Positions 8,601-18,879 of a DNA stretch of 20,758 bases are shown one piece after another. The notes under the pieces are model-generated. The model was not told the DNA's origin, made no database searches, and was given only the letters and a program-made list of their open reading frames with translations. The translations under genes were made by a program, and so were the position numbers. Source of the DNA: Phoronis ovalis. Taxonomy: Eukaryota; Phoronida; Phoronidae. How positions within the stretch are numbered: the first letter of the stretch is position 1; each line of letters starts with the position of its first letter. The DNA is taken from contig JAOXYB010110270.1 of NCBI GenBank assembly GCA_028565635.1, forward strand, positions 1 to 20,758, in the 5' to 3' direction.

Positions 8601-11600
8601 TAAGGTTACTTCATTAGGAGATTTTTTTTGAAAAACCATGTTAGAACATGGATACCATCCTTCATATTGACTGCCTTCCCCGGGTGCGGAGCAAACATGC
8701 AATTAAATTTAACTAACTTTTAATTAACTAAGATGTCAGAAACTTCAACTTTTCCCCTTTTCATATATCATGAAAATTCACAGCAGCTCATACTAATGCA
8801 CACACTGTACATTTTTTTTATAATTATAGTACATATTTAGATAAAAATATTGCTATACACATTAGCTACAGCAAAAATTTATATTGTCCATGGAGGTTCT
8901 GCTGCATATGTTGCTCATAAATTCCAAAATTAAACCTACACATGCCACAGCTCCAATCAGCCATACTTTCCATATGTGATCTTATTAAATACAAACTTCT
9001 CACAGGGCAAACTCCTTTTTTCTCGCCTCAGAAACTTGATGTTCACAGCCCAAACGCAGTTGGCCTGCACTGAACAGTGTATGCATAATTTCATTCACTC
9101 TTTTCCCTCTTATCTGTGAATACATAAATTCTCCCCATCTCTAATCTTTATTGCCATGTTCTTGAACACATTTACCATAATTGAGCACACATGAGTTTTT
9201 GTGCATTCGAACAATTTTTATATTTAAAAAAATAACAAATCAACACGAGAGATTGGATTGAAGGCGTGACATATTTTTTGTAACACTATGGGCATAAAGG
9301 CAGTAGTTAATCTTCCTCATCAAATGCAACTTTAGCAAAGTTTATACCCTGTTTCTTACATGTTATTAGTCATTAGTCTAAAATTAAGAAAAATGGCAGA
9401 GCAGAAACATTTTCAAACTGCTTCATTCTTTGTCCACGTCTAAATTTGAAGAGTTGTAACTTACAAAAGCTGTTGACTAGAACTTTAATATCATTATCTC
9501 TAGGCTTGTATCTATGTCTTCATGCACTTGTATAAATGGCAAGCACTTCTTCATAGTGTTTTGTTACATCGGTTAGCACTGGCACAGCTCCTGTGGCCCT
9601 TTATATGGCCATAGAAGATTAATTGGCACCTTTTTGTTTTTTTGATGAACATTGTACTCCTGCTAGATATCTACAGCTTTGTTTCTGGCAATATCACCCT
9701 TTGGGTTAATATAACTTCCAGCTTGAACCAACATAGCAATTCTTTCAGTACATAACACTTCATTCTACGAAATATAATCCACATACATTTTGAAATGTGG
9801 GACATTATAGATAATGAATACAAAAATGGCATTGAATATCTTACAGCAATTGACATTCTGTACATTTTTATTGACATTCTGTGCACTAATTGTGTACATG
9901 TCACGTTCTCTAAAAATATCAGCCAAGTCAACGATCTGCAATCGCCACTGCAGTAGATTAATACAATAATTATTGAACTTAACATCACATCTAGGCAGAA
10001 CCTTGAAGGCAGGTGGAGGACTATAATGTATACAGGTCCGGTGGGCAGTGGGCAGTGGACTACTAACCAAAACTGATTGTCCACGCTCCAAACTTGATGA
10101 TTTTACTTGTACCTTGTGAATCACATTCTCCGAATCATTTATTTAATGCAACAGTAGTAGTTATTATTTTTATTTTATAACATGAAAACATGTAAGCTAC
10201 ATAACAGGAGAATCTAGTGAGTCATGTATTCAAGTATCAGCCAGACTTTAACATTTCATTAGTTCTTTGATCTGGCATTGTCACTTTACATTTATTAATA
10301 AGTACATGTAATTGTATCTACTGATATCAATTGCATCTAACACAATTATTTTATAGTAATTACCTTCTTAACACTACTCTCCTGTTCTCTAGTGGGGGTT
10401 GCTTTTCAATAATCTGTTAATGATTTCTTTCACAATCTTCTCGTAATGCACCTTTTCGTATTTGTGCTAGAAGTTTCCAATATTGTCAGGTTTGTCTACT
10501 GTGATGGGAGCTGAGCCTTGATCATCCTTCCCTGCTGAGTAAAATATGTGTTCTCATGTTACTCAAATTATTGAAATATATACAGTCAACAAAAGTGATC
10601 TCCATGAGAGCAATCTGGTGTATTTATAAAAAGTTGTTAATATGAGCTATAGGATGACAACGACTTGTTTTTAAGTATGCAAACACTGTTGATCAGCTTC
10701 AATCTTTATACAAATTACACAAACAAACTTGAAATACTCAAAATCAATATGTATCATAAATTTATGTTAAAAATACAGCAAACCTATTATTATTTTATAT
10801 TTGGGGGATATTCCGCAACTGTACTGGAAACTCAAGTGGCAAAAGTACTCAAAAAAGGTGTCCTCTTTGGTGCAAGTGCACAGTGTTCATAAGTTCAAAA
10901 TGGATTTCAAATGTAGATCAGCAATTAAATACAAATATCAAAATACCTAATGTTCTCTGGTATACTCAAGAAGAAGATCAAGCCTCTGTATTGTCAATAC
11001 AAAATACTGATGTGCTTCAAAGGCACTATTTACATTACTGTTAAGATTGTCTTGATGAGTACTGTTGTTGTCAAAAATAACTTTAAACAGCTTTTGACAA
11101 GATGTGTTAATGCTAATTTGCTATTTGAAATCGTATGGTAATGCTTATTTGTTTGTTCAGGTAAAATTTTGAGAGACTCAAAAATATCCTATTTAATAAA
11201 CATAGCTACAGTTATGGTTCTGAATGCCATCCATAAAGGTTCAAGAAATGCTTATTAATAATCTCTAGTTAAAAGTTCAGTTTGTGACTGCCGATCTTGA
11301 CAGACCCAATATATTCCAAAGCATCTGCGACAGGAGTCCTTTTAACTGTGATGTTGTAGCTAGTAAATTCAAGTTAGCTTCTGCTTGGCTTGCACTGGTA
11401 ACTGCGTTTATTAGCTACACAAATAGCTTTATTTTAATCCCAGTCTCCTGCATTCTAGCTACACTTGTGTGCTAATTTGATGGGTGAACTTTGACATCCA
11501 AGAGTCGTGTACATGAAAAATGACTCCACTTTTGAGCCTAATTCTAAATAAAATTACTAATTCCCACTGTCTTCTGGATTCTCTTGCAATTCGACTTCTA

Positions 11601-14600
11601 CTACTTAAAACTACTATTTCAATTTGGAGCTCCCTAACTGACTAATATGTGCATATGCGCAGTAAGCAGCATCTCTGTATTAAAAGTTACTTTCTGTATT
11701 ATAGGAAGTTGCCAGCTTATATTAATATGAATTCAATGCCATGATGGATAAAGCATTTAGCCCAAATAATTTTTTCATTTCTTTCAAATAGTGTTTGCTT
11801 TAAAAAGGTTCTGTACAGGTTGAAAGTGTCCATTAGAAGACATAATGTTACCCTTAAATTGTTATTTTTTTAGGGCTGCAGAGTTGTCCTTTGCTCTGAA
11901 GGATGGAAATACCCCTTCAGCTTGTGTATCGCCTGGATTTGAAGTAAGTTAATGTTAGTGTTTTTAACATTTAAATCTGCAGTAGTAGTAAGATAGAAAT
12001 ATTAAACTTGACAACATCTAAACTAGAGCAAGTACATGATTCTAAAATTTATGTAAATCTTTTTACACATAAATCAGTGAGGTCTGAGTTCCAGAGATTC
12101 CAGGGGGAGGGGGGCACTTCACAGAATTTTGGGGGAAGGTGTGCAGCCTATACTTAAAAACTGATACCTCTCAACTATTTTTCCATACCAGAAAACCAGT
12201 TTGTTTTGCTAAAAAGCCTGATTGCTAATTTATTGTATTGGAAAACCAATTTACTAATTATAAATAATGAAAAAAACATTTTTTTAAATTGGTTTAAAAC
12301 AATGTTATAAGGCGATTACAATAAAATACTACGTATTTATTAATAAACCTTTTTAATAGACTAATAAAAACTCTTGATATTTTCAATCTCCATGAGTGAG
12401 TACAATATTGATATTAGACAAATGGTCTTTGATGGACCTTTGTGATTGGCCAATGATAATGTAGTGGTACCAAGAAGACAATATAATGATTTCCAGTTTC
12501 AACCCAAATTTTTTTAATTTCAATGTTAGTATTAAATGTGCATTATATTCTCTGAAGTGAGAAAATATAATATTGGTGCCTTGGTTACATCAAAGAAAAG
12601 GCAAGGACATGTGAGATTGAATGAATGACTAATTCCCGGAATAATATATTTTTTTCAGTTTGTTTTCTAAAATTCTTTTTTGTAACAACCGGTCTACTAA
12701 TTTATTTTAAGTCAAAAACTAAATCAACTCAGCTTATTTATTCAAAAAATCAGACCATTATGCTAATTTGGTCAAAAACCAGATCCACTGGGGCACACAT
12801 TCCTATGTAGACTGTGGTGTCTCTGGAACTCTGCCCGATAAACACATTTCTATTGCACTTGAATGAGGAAAAATTGTATAACAACTCTCTTTTCGAAAGT
12901 TTTTCTTATATATGTTTTATTAAATGTAATATAATTTAATTGACTACTGCTCTCATGCAAAGGTTGGTATTGTATGATAGTTTCATTTGGTGGATGTTGT
13001 TATTTGTGATGTTGGAATCCCCTTTAAATATTGGTAAAAATGAAAATCTGGGGAAAATGGTTTTCTTGGTTCTGAAATTTGTTCAAACAGTGCGCATCAT
13101 TGTCTTTTCATATTATCTTTCAGTTGTGTGGTGTCGAGTTTGACCAGTATACATTAGCAAAGAGTTATTTTGATTTAAAGGAATATGCCAGAGCAGCACA
13201 TTTCCTTGAGAACTGCTCACATCCTGTGACATATTTTCTTTTTATTTACTCTAAATATCTGGCGGGTGAAAAACGAAGGTTAGATGATATGCCTGATTCC
13301 ATTGGTAAGTATTAGGAAGTAAGTAATATGTGACTACGGATTGTGACACTGGTCTATTGCACCCATAAAGATTTCCTAATCGAAACAGAGACTTGAAATG
13401 ATCACATGCATTAATTACCTTATGCAAAATATATCTTTTAAAAAATATCTAGAATCATGTTTACGTAACAATTTGGTAAATCTAGAGATTGGGGAAGATT
13501 TTCTCTACACAACTTTGTCTGTTAGAATATGTCCCACTTATTGTATCATATTTTAGTTTTTAGACTAATGTATGCTTGTTGCTTTTGCTAGTCCATTTTA
13601 TTGCTATTGACAGTTTCTTCTCATGGCAAAGTACCAAATCTTTTCTCAGGACAATATATCTTTCTAAATTGAGAGATTATGTGTTTTATAAGCAAGAAAA
13701 CATGATGATATATTCATGATTAAATTATTCTTTTCAATAACCTGGGTTGATAGAACCATCATGTGACTTCTAAAGCATTGATTCATGTAACAACATAATT
13801 TTTTATGGCTGCTATGGGCATGTTTTAAAAAAAAACATAACAAAAATTATAATAATAATAACAGTGAAGAAAAAATTACCTTAAAAAATAGCTGTTAGAA
13901 ACTAGTTACAAATATTAAAGCACTGTTCTATGAAGCTTTTGACCAAATTTCATTATTTTCTGTTTGGAATTTATATGAGGCGAATTTAATTTGTTTTCTC
14001 AGCTAGAGAGTTATGTCGTCACGTAGCATCCAGTAGTGTGACGTCCATGAAGTTGTTTCTCCCCAATAATAACATAACATAGTATAAGACTGGTTTATAT
14101 TATGACTATTATTAAAATGTAATAAACATGGGTTGTGCCAAATCTTCCCAAATCTCTAGTTTATAAACAAGTTAAAACTAAGACAAAACAATTTTTATAC
14201 ATATTTTTGTTTTCTGAGTAGTTAAACTAATGTTCATGTTTAAGGTCCAAGTGTAAAGGAAGATACAGAATATTTGAAGATATTACGAAGTCAGTTACAA
14301 AAGAAACAAAAAGAAGAGAATTTAGATAGTTATTGCTTATATCTGTGAGTATACCTGTTAAAAAATGAGAAATGTTCGGAAGCTATGCTGGTGGGCGGCT
14401 TACTACTGGAATGATAGTGAGCAGGATGGTCCTAATTCTGAACAAAGTTTCTAAAAATGAATGGGTCTATAGAAAGTAAGTTTCTAATACAGCCTGTGGG
14501 CAATATTATGATAGATGCAAGCATTAATTTAAAAATCACTATTGATATTGAACAATGTTTACGTTTTGCACTTAATAGATATGGTGTGGTCCTGAAAAAG

Positions 14601-17600
14601 CTGAAAATATTACCAGAAGCAGTGACATGTTTTGTGGAGTCTATAAACAAAGAGCCAACACATTGGGGATCCTGGCTGGAACTGTCACAGCTTGTTACAG
14701 ACAAAGATATGGTAAAGATTTCTATCCCATTACATCATCTTGGTGCTTTCTTACCAATACTATTACCATGTACATTTATTTTTGAATTAACCTCAAATCA
14801 CATTTGACAGTTATTTGAGAAGACGTGTTAGTTTGTGTCAGGGAACCTCGGGAGATATTGTACATGTTTTTGGTATACGAGTTCTGAGACACTGCTATCT
14901 TAATGAAGTATTTGAATTGGCTATTTTCTAGTTATGGAGTCTGTCATTGCCTGATCACTGGGTGAAACAGTTCTTTTTGTCTCATGTGTATCTGGAGTTG
15001 CAATTAAATGAGGAAAGCATTACAGTTTTGCAGCAGTTGTCACAGCATGGTTTTCATAAAAGTGGATTTGTGATAGCCCAGAGTGCACAGGCATTTCATA
15101 ACCTGAGAGGTATTGTTATGAAAGTTTTTTCATGTATATTATTTTATAAATCATAGATATTTCAAGTAAAAAAGAAGATGTTTTCTCATTGTGAGAGTGC
15201 TACTCTATAATGTTTTTGTATTGAGAGATCATCCATTACAAACTAGAAGTAATTTTTCTTATATATGGCTTGTCACAAACTGTTAACCTATCTAAATCAA
15301 TACACCTTATTTGCCATGAACTGAAATGTCTTTATTAGGAGGCTATTTAGCTACAGAGAATGTTGAGTGACCAGGTGCATTTGTATGTTGTGTGGTACTG
15401 TTCCTATAAATGTTCATTCAGTTCTGATTGAAACAGCTCAAGTGGTTCAACTGCAGTACAAGTAACACTTTTATGTAAAAATTAAAGCATTCAATATTAT
15501 TGCAACAACACGCCGCTGGCAACCTCTGGTGGGGAAACAGCTGATTCCTTCCACCACCTACCAACTACGATGAACAGGTAATGACACTGCAAGTTTGATT
15601 GTAACTTTTTGTTGCAATTTTTTGTTTCGTTTTGACTGGATTTTTGATTCAAACCTCTCTTTTTTGCTTTATTTCAGATGTGGACCAGGCTGTGGATAGC
15701 TTCAAAGATTTACAAAAAATTGATCCATATCAGTTAGAAAATATGGATACGTATTCTAACATTTTGTATGTAAAGGGAATGAGGCCCGAGTTGGCTTACT
15801 TAGCCCATCACTGCTGTGATATTGATAAATACAGAATCGAAACCTGTTGTGTTATAGGTATGTGAATAAAGCCAAATATTCATTGCAAATGCAGTAAATG
15901 CTTAACCTACCATTTGAAAGGCGCTTATGGTACTGTGTGACTCATAAAGATTTACAGGATAATCTCAGCAACCAATTGTTTTCACATGAACATTAAAATC
16001 AAGCTTCAGTTGTATAGTGGTATTCATTCCATGCAGATATGTCTGTCAGTTTTAAATGTGATTTTTTTTTTGTCTTGTCAGTGATATTATGTACCAACAA
16101 CTTCCTTATTCTGGCTTTACTTTTCTAAACATTACTGTTGACTAAACATTGAAATTTGAGAAATTTTAACATTACCACACCACCCATGCTGTATACATAC
16201 TACGTTGCTTAACTATTGTACTAATTTTTCATATTTTTTGTCAATATTTTAGGTAATTACTACAGCTTAAGAGGACAACATGAGAAAGCCATTTTATATT
16301 TTCAACGCGCTCTTAAACTAAACCCTGACTATCTGGCTGCCTGGACACTGATGGGCCATGAGTACTTGGAACTGAAAAATACACAGGCAGCAATACAGGC
16401 ATACAGACAGGCTATAGGTAACTTATTTACCATGAATACAAGTTACTGAAACAGTCTCTGTTAATATTTGTTTTCCCAACACAGAAGATTCAGTGCAGTC
16501 GGAGTGTCATTTGGAGAACTAAGCAACAATGAAATGTAAATAGACATATTTAAAAAATTGAAGTCTTCACTGATTGAAAAATAATGTACTGAAAGGCAAT
16601 ATACCTCGTAATATTCAACAAATTCTGTACCTTTTTCCCAACTAATCTCAGGCCATCACATTTATTACACACATTTATTAAAGAGTAAGTTCAGTAAACG
16701 CCATGGAAACTTTGTTTTGTATACCGAGTAATAGAGATGCTGCTATTTAAAAATTTTTAGAAGCAAATCAGCGTGATTATCGAGCTTGGTATGGATTAGG
16801 ACAGACTTATGAAATACTGAAGATGCCTTTCTATTCTTTGTATTACTATAGGCAAGCTATGCAACTCAGGTAATGCAGCAGTATACCAACACTTTTAAAT
16901 GTAACGTACTGTAGAATATGTAATAATCGTGTCAGAAAATGAAATAAAAGCTGGCATTGTAAGCAGAGAGAGAAATGTACTAACAGTAATCATGTTATTT
17001 TAGCTCAGACGGAACAGAGATGAGATTGTTTGACCATTTAAAATGATTGTAAAGTGCACAACAACAACAGCCCATTATTTTTATTGTTGATGGTTTTCAT
17101 TTCCATCAAATCTTTTCACTCGGAGGATAAAAGAAACATTCTGAGAAATGAGCTTTTATTATTAGTTTTGAGAAAAAGTTGTGAAATTTATTTATTGTTC
17201 TTCCATTTCAGGCCAAATGATTCTCGAATGATTGTTGCACTAGGTGAAGCATATGAGAAATTAGACAAACTACAGGAAGCCAAGAAATGTTTTTGGAGAG
17301 CACATAATATCGGTGATATAGAAGGCATTGCTCTTAATAAACTGGCAAAGTAAATAACAAATTAGTCTTCCTCAATTTTTCATGTTCCTGCAATAGTATT
17401 AACCATAAAAAAGAAAAATCCTAGTGTTCTGTTAGAAAATTCCATTAGTGCCAAAATAACTTCACCAAGACGCATTGTCCAGAATTTGTGTATCATACAT
17501 GTTTTTCTCTCTTCTCTACTTTCTGTACTGCTTTTAATGGAACAATTGTTTGAGGAGTTTTTATCAGAGTGTACTTTGTGTAAAATGATGAATTGTTCGA

Positions 17601-18879
17601 AATGATTAAATTCTGAATCAATTAAATGCCAGACAATTGGGACAAATTCCACTGCAAACTGTGGTACTGTATTCTAAAAGCTGAGGTAAGCCTAATATGT
17701 TAGGTTCTATTTTACAGGTTGTATGAACGTCTTGGTGAAGAAGATCAAGCTGCATCAGCCTACACAGACTATATCAACCAAGCAAATAGATTCGGGGTAA
17801 TAGTTCATACTAATTAAATGTTCATTTGTAATAAGAGAGATAATGTTCATGCGATGTTGTAGAAATATTGTGGTAATCAAAACATTGAATATTTGCATTC
17901 ATTGAACAAATGAAAAAAAAATATTTGTACAAGTTTTTATTTTGTAGGATGGAATGGTTTTTGATGACATTATGTCTTGACACATTTTGGAAGTTTAATT
18001 TAACTTTCTGAAAATAAATACTTTTATTGGTGTACCTTATCATTTTAATGTGAAAAAAATGCTAAAGTTTGCTAAGGCATTAACATTGTCTCCACCCCTC
18101 CAACCATCTTAAACTAAAAGTATACTTTAAGTTTAAAAAAATTGTTTTACAGACGTATAGTTTGGAAGATCAAGCCCATGCATACAAGTATCTAGCTAAT
18201 TATCATATCACAAGGAATTTAGACGAGGCATATACAGCTGCACAGAAATGCACAGAATACAATGAGGTACAGTAGTATGCTTTCAACATAATACCAGAAA
18301 TGCAGACTTTGATGTTTCTTTTTGCATAATATTTGTTTGTTGTGAAGGCAAAATTTGTGATTAAAAAAATTCAAAATATAAGCATTGAAAATTAAAAAAC
18401 AATCTTTTTTTCATGTGGTAATAAACCAGGGATTTTGAATAACAAGATGGTGATCAGTTCCTGTCTTTTATAGCATTAATATTTCTATTGTAGAAATTAT
18501 GGTTTGCAGTTTTAATCAATCAGTATTTCTACATTATATTTCACCATATTGTCTGGAAGTGTGTGGGTACTTGCAAAATGATGTTATCAAAATTAGTTTT
18601 GTCATTTTAATTTTAAAAACTTTTTTGAGCATTGTTTTTATATTGTCCAGTTACTCGCATATTGTTTTTGCTTTTCATTCTGTGTTATTGTGTTACACTG
18701 CTTTTCAGACTCGAGAAGAAGGTAAAGCTTTACTTCGACAAATAGCAACACTTCGTTCATTAGGTGATGGATCAGCCAATCAGCATGCAGATGAATCTCT
18801 TAGTGAGACTGAAACCAGAATAACGGCAGAAAATACCCCACTGAGGATAACACCTATGACTTTGAACTTCACGCCCTAA
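5554..18879 (+). CDS. CDC23: CDC23 / APC8, anaphase-promoting complex TPR subunit (complete, 13 coding exons)
   Basis: CDC23 is one of the stacked TPR homodimers of the anaphase-promoting complex/cyclosome, the nuclear ubiquitin ligase that marks securin and mitotic cyclins for destruction. The exons are 5554-5654, 11874-11943, 13124-13304, 14245-14344, 14579-14711, 14932-15109, 15678-15857, 16253-16417, 16761-16869, 17212-17349, 17718-17796, 18153-18266 and 18709-18879. They total 1719 nt, or 572 residues plus TAA, against 597 in human. Residues 1-110 form the APC8 N-terminal domain, with RGLLRSSKW and [23 protein letters not shown] units follow; the clearest are near 316-339 ([10 protein letters not shown]), 343-369 ([10 protein letters not shown]), 376-405 ([18 protein letters not shown]) and 406-437 ([18 protein letters not shown]). 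The tail keeps three Thr-Pro sites, as in the phosphorylated human tail. The start ATG has A at -3 and G at +4. The assignment rests on remembered family sequence, but the match is collinear over the whole length. Confidence 0.97.
5836..7050 (+). repeat. Tandem segmental duplication in CDC23 intron 1
   Basis: Copy A is about 5836-6590 and copy B about 6600-7050. Both begin GGCGAGCTCA and share, in order, ATTTAGAAT, CAGTTTTTATTTATTAAC (CGGTTTTTATTTATTAAC in B), AAAGAAACGGAAAAACCTGT and CGCATACACATTATGTAAGA. Without the 292-bp insertion, copy A is about the length of copy B. Copy B has TTACGTCA where A has TAATGTCA. Confidence 0.85.
6037..6328. mobile_element. 292-bp non-autonomous TIR element inserted in copy A
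   Basis: The ends are 16-bp inverted repeats, GCAGAGCTGTCAAGGT at 6037-6052 and ACCTTGACAGGTCTGC at 6313-6328, with one mismatch, flanked by TA on both sides. It is absent from copy B at the matching point, so it inserted after the duplication or was lost from B. The interior is partly GC-rich (6070-6150), unlike the surroundings, and has no ORF. The TA flanks hint at a Tc1/mariner-type target, but I do not recognise the family. Confidence 0.75.
6163..7124 (+). repeat. 22-bp exact repeat inside the TIR element and after copy B
   Basis: AAACCAGGTCTATGCCGAGC, plus TA, occurs at 6163-6184 inside the 292-bp element and again at 7103-7124, just past the end of copy B. Surrounding bases differ, so the second site may be a fragment of another copy of the element. 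Confidence 0.6.
7827..8338 (-). pseudogene. Broken retroelement integrase, H2C2 zinc-binding domain
   Basis: On the minus strand, 8165-8338 is bounded by a good acceptor (CTTTTTTCAG) and donor (CAG|GTATGT); an ATG at 8321 opens a frame with [20 protein letters not shown]. After ~137 bp the match resumes with SHLGVGK (8012-8026), then DIKEYI and a CHIC pair (7923-7934). The His and Cys positions are those of the integrase zinc-binding domain of Gypsy-type retroelements and domesticated relatives. It is broken by a stop at 7973-7975, where the family has Trp, and by a frameshift in a TA run before CHIC. The catalytic core and LTRs are absent. The splice-like borders are odd for a retroelement. 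Confidence 0.65.
8444..8696. mobile_element. Inverted-repeat (MITE-like) element, ~250 bp
   Basis: The left arm 8444-8497 and right arm 8639-8696 are imperfect inverted repeats; both contain GGCAGTCA(G/A)TATGAA and CATGTTC(C/T)AACA. About 140 bp lie between. The ORF on its minus strand is a by-product of the arms. No target duplication is clear. Confidence 0.6.
9540..10560 (-). pseudogene. Decayed coding-like stretch, minus strand, family unknown
   Basis: One frame from about 10134 to 9762 has no stop for ~120 codons (from [15 protein letters not shown] to the TAG near 9762), and the same frame goes on with few stops to about 9580 (pieces such as [20 protein letters not shown]). A separate coding-like piece, [19 protein letters not shown], lies near 10500. 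In DNA this AT-rich that is unusual, but I recognise no domain. It may belong with the integrase relic downstream on the same strand. Confidence 0.3.
11874..11943 (+). CDS. CDC23: CDC23 coding exon 2
   Basis: The acceptor is a T-rich tract ending in TAG at 11871-11873. The first base completes the Trp codon begun in exon 1, giving [10 protein letters not shown], equivalent to KWSAELAFSL in human APC8. The exon ends in phase 0 at GAA before GTAAGT. Confidence 0.92.
12085..12832. mobile_element. ~0.75-kb element with inverted ends in CDC23 intron 2
   Basis: GAGTTCCAGAGA near the left end (about 12089-12100) and TCTCTGGAACTC near the right (about 12819-12830) are perfect 12-bp inverted copies, extended imperfectly to ~18 bp. 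The interior is AT-rich with no coding ORF and contains TGCTAATTT repeats like those at 3819-3910. A target duplication is not evident. Confidence 0.5.
13124..13304 (+). CDS. CDC23: CDC23 coding exon 3
   Basis: The acceptor is TTTCAG ending at 13123, and the donor GTAAGT starts at 13305 in phase 1. It encodes residues 58-117, including [20 protein letters not shown] and [14 protein letters not shown], the most conserved part of the APC8 N-terminal domain. The open frame runs upstream into the intron, but that part is not coding. Confidence 0.95.
14245..14344 (+). CDS. CDC23: CDC23 coding exon 4
   Basis: The acceptor is TTTAAG at 14239-14244 and the donor is GTGAGT at 14345, in phase 2. It encodes a charged linker ([18 protein letters not shown]) that leads into LYLYGVVL across the next junction, as in human APC8. 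Confidence 0.93.
14579..14711 (+). CDS. CDC23: CDC23 coding exon 5
   Basis: The acceptor is AATAG at 14578, a weak pyrimidine tract. The donor is GTAAAG at 14712, in phase 0. It encodes [31 protein letters not shown] and the TPR helices between them. The open frame before 14579 is intron. Confidence 0.94.
14932..15109 (+). CDS. CDC23: CDC23 coding exon 6
   Basis: The acceptor is TTTTCTAG ending at 14931 and the donor GTATTG starts at 15110, in phase 1. It encodes [20 protein letters not shown] and AQAFHNLR, matching SLPDTWMKEFFLAHIYTELQ and AVAYHNIR of human APC8. Confidence 0.95.
15678..15857 (+). CDS. CDC23: CDC23 coding exon 7
   Basis: The acceptor is ATTTCAG at 15677 and the donor is GTATGT at 15858, in phase 1. 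It encodes [27 protein letters not shown] and [13 protein letters not shown], among the strongest signatures of the APC8 family. Confidence 0.97.
16253..16417 (+). CDS. CDC23: CDC23 coding exon 8
   Basis: The acceptor is ATTTTAG ending at 16252 and the donor is GTAACT at 16418. The exon carries a textbook TPR ([15 protein letters not shown]) and the start of the next one ([15 protein letters not shown]). No longer ORF marks this exon, because it is open only between its splice sites. Confidence 0.97.
16761..16869 (+). CDS. CDC23: CDC23 coding exon 9
   Basis: The acceptor is ATTTTTAG at 16760 and the donor is GTAATG at 16870, in phase 2. It encodes [19 protein letters not shown] and [10 protein letters not shown], nearly identical to human APC8. 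Confidence 0.97.
17212..17349 (+). CDS. CDC23: CDC23 coding exon 10
   Basis: The acceptor is CATTTCAG at 17211 and the donor is GTAAAT at 17350, in phase 2. It encodes [18 protein letters not shown] and [17 protein letters not shown], another TPR unit. Confidence 0.97.
17718..17796 (+). CDS. CDC23: CDC23 coding exon 11
   Basis: The acceptor is TTTTACAG at 17717 and the donor is GTAATA at 17797, in phase 0. It encodes [19 protein letters not shown], corresponding to LHEQLTESEQAAQCYIKYI in human. Confidence 0.95.
18153..18266 (+). CDS. CDC23: CDC23 coding exon 12
   Basis: The acceptor is TTTTACAG at 18152 and the donor is GTACAG at 18267. Both ends are in phase 0 (38 codons). It encodes [20 protein letters not shown] and AQKCTEYNE, the last helical repeat of the family. 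Confidence 0.95.
18709..18879 (+). CDS. CDC23: CDC23 coding exon 13 (stop codon TAA)
   Basis: The acceptor is CTTTTCAG at 18708. It encodes [20 protein letters not shown], identical in its first 11 residues to the human equivalent. An acidic low-complexity stretch follows, then the tail [16 protein letters not shown] and TAA at 18877-18879. The three Thr-Pro pairs are plausible CDK sites, by analogy with the human tail. Confidence 0.96.
   Translation, partial: TREEGKALLRQIATLRSLGDGSANQHADESLSETETRITAENTPLRITPMTLNFTP

Larger units (their letters stand above)
5655..11873 (+). other. CDC23 intron 1 (GC-AG, 6.2 kb)
   Basis: The donor is GCAAGT at 5655 and the acceptor is TTTTTTTAG at 11873. The intron holds a tandem duplication (5836-7050), a TIR element (6037-6328), an integrase relic (7827-8338), an inverted-repeat element (8444-8696) and a decayed coding-like stretch (9540-10560), each listed separately. 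7125-7820 and 10560-11873 are AT-rich DNA in which I see no gene. Confidence 0.85.
11944..18708 (+). other. CDC23 introns 2-12 and what they hold
   Basis: All eleven introns have GT donors and AG acceptors, and none has the extended U12-type donor. Intron 2 (11944-13123) carries the 12085-12832 element. Intron 3 (13305-14244), intron 7 (15858-16252), intron 8 (16418-16760), intron 9 (16870-17211), intron 10 (17350-17717), intron 11 (17797-18152) and intron 12 (18267-18708) are AT-rich with no recognisable gene. Intron 6 (15110-15677) has a GC-richer patch ending in a good donor (see findings). Confidence 0.85.

Noticed and set aside
8466-8702. 78-codon minus-strand ORF
   Set aside because: It lies wholly within an inverted-repeat element and reads through its arms.
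9671-10084. 137-codon minus-strand ORF (alternative frame)
   Set aside because: It overlaps the 119-codon frame and has a skewed, hydrophobic composition; the other frame reads more like protein. Neither shows a known domain.
11284-11475. 63-codon plus-strand ORF in intron 1
   Set aside because: No match, and no splice sites that would keep phase with CDC23.
13079-13123. Upstream part of the exon 3 open frame as coding sequence
   Set aside because: It lies before a clear TTTCAG acceptor, and the protein match starts only after it. The same applies to the upstream extensions of exons 5, 7, 10 and 13.
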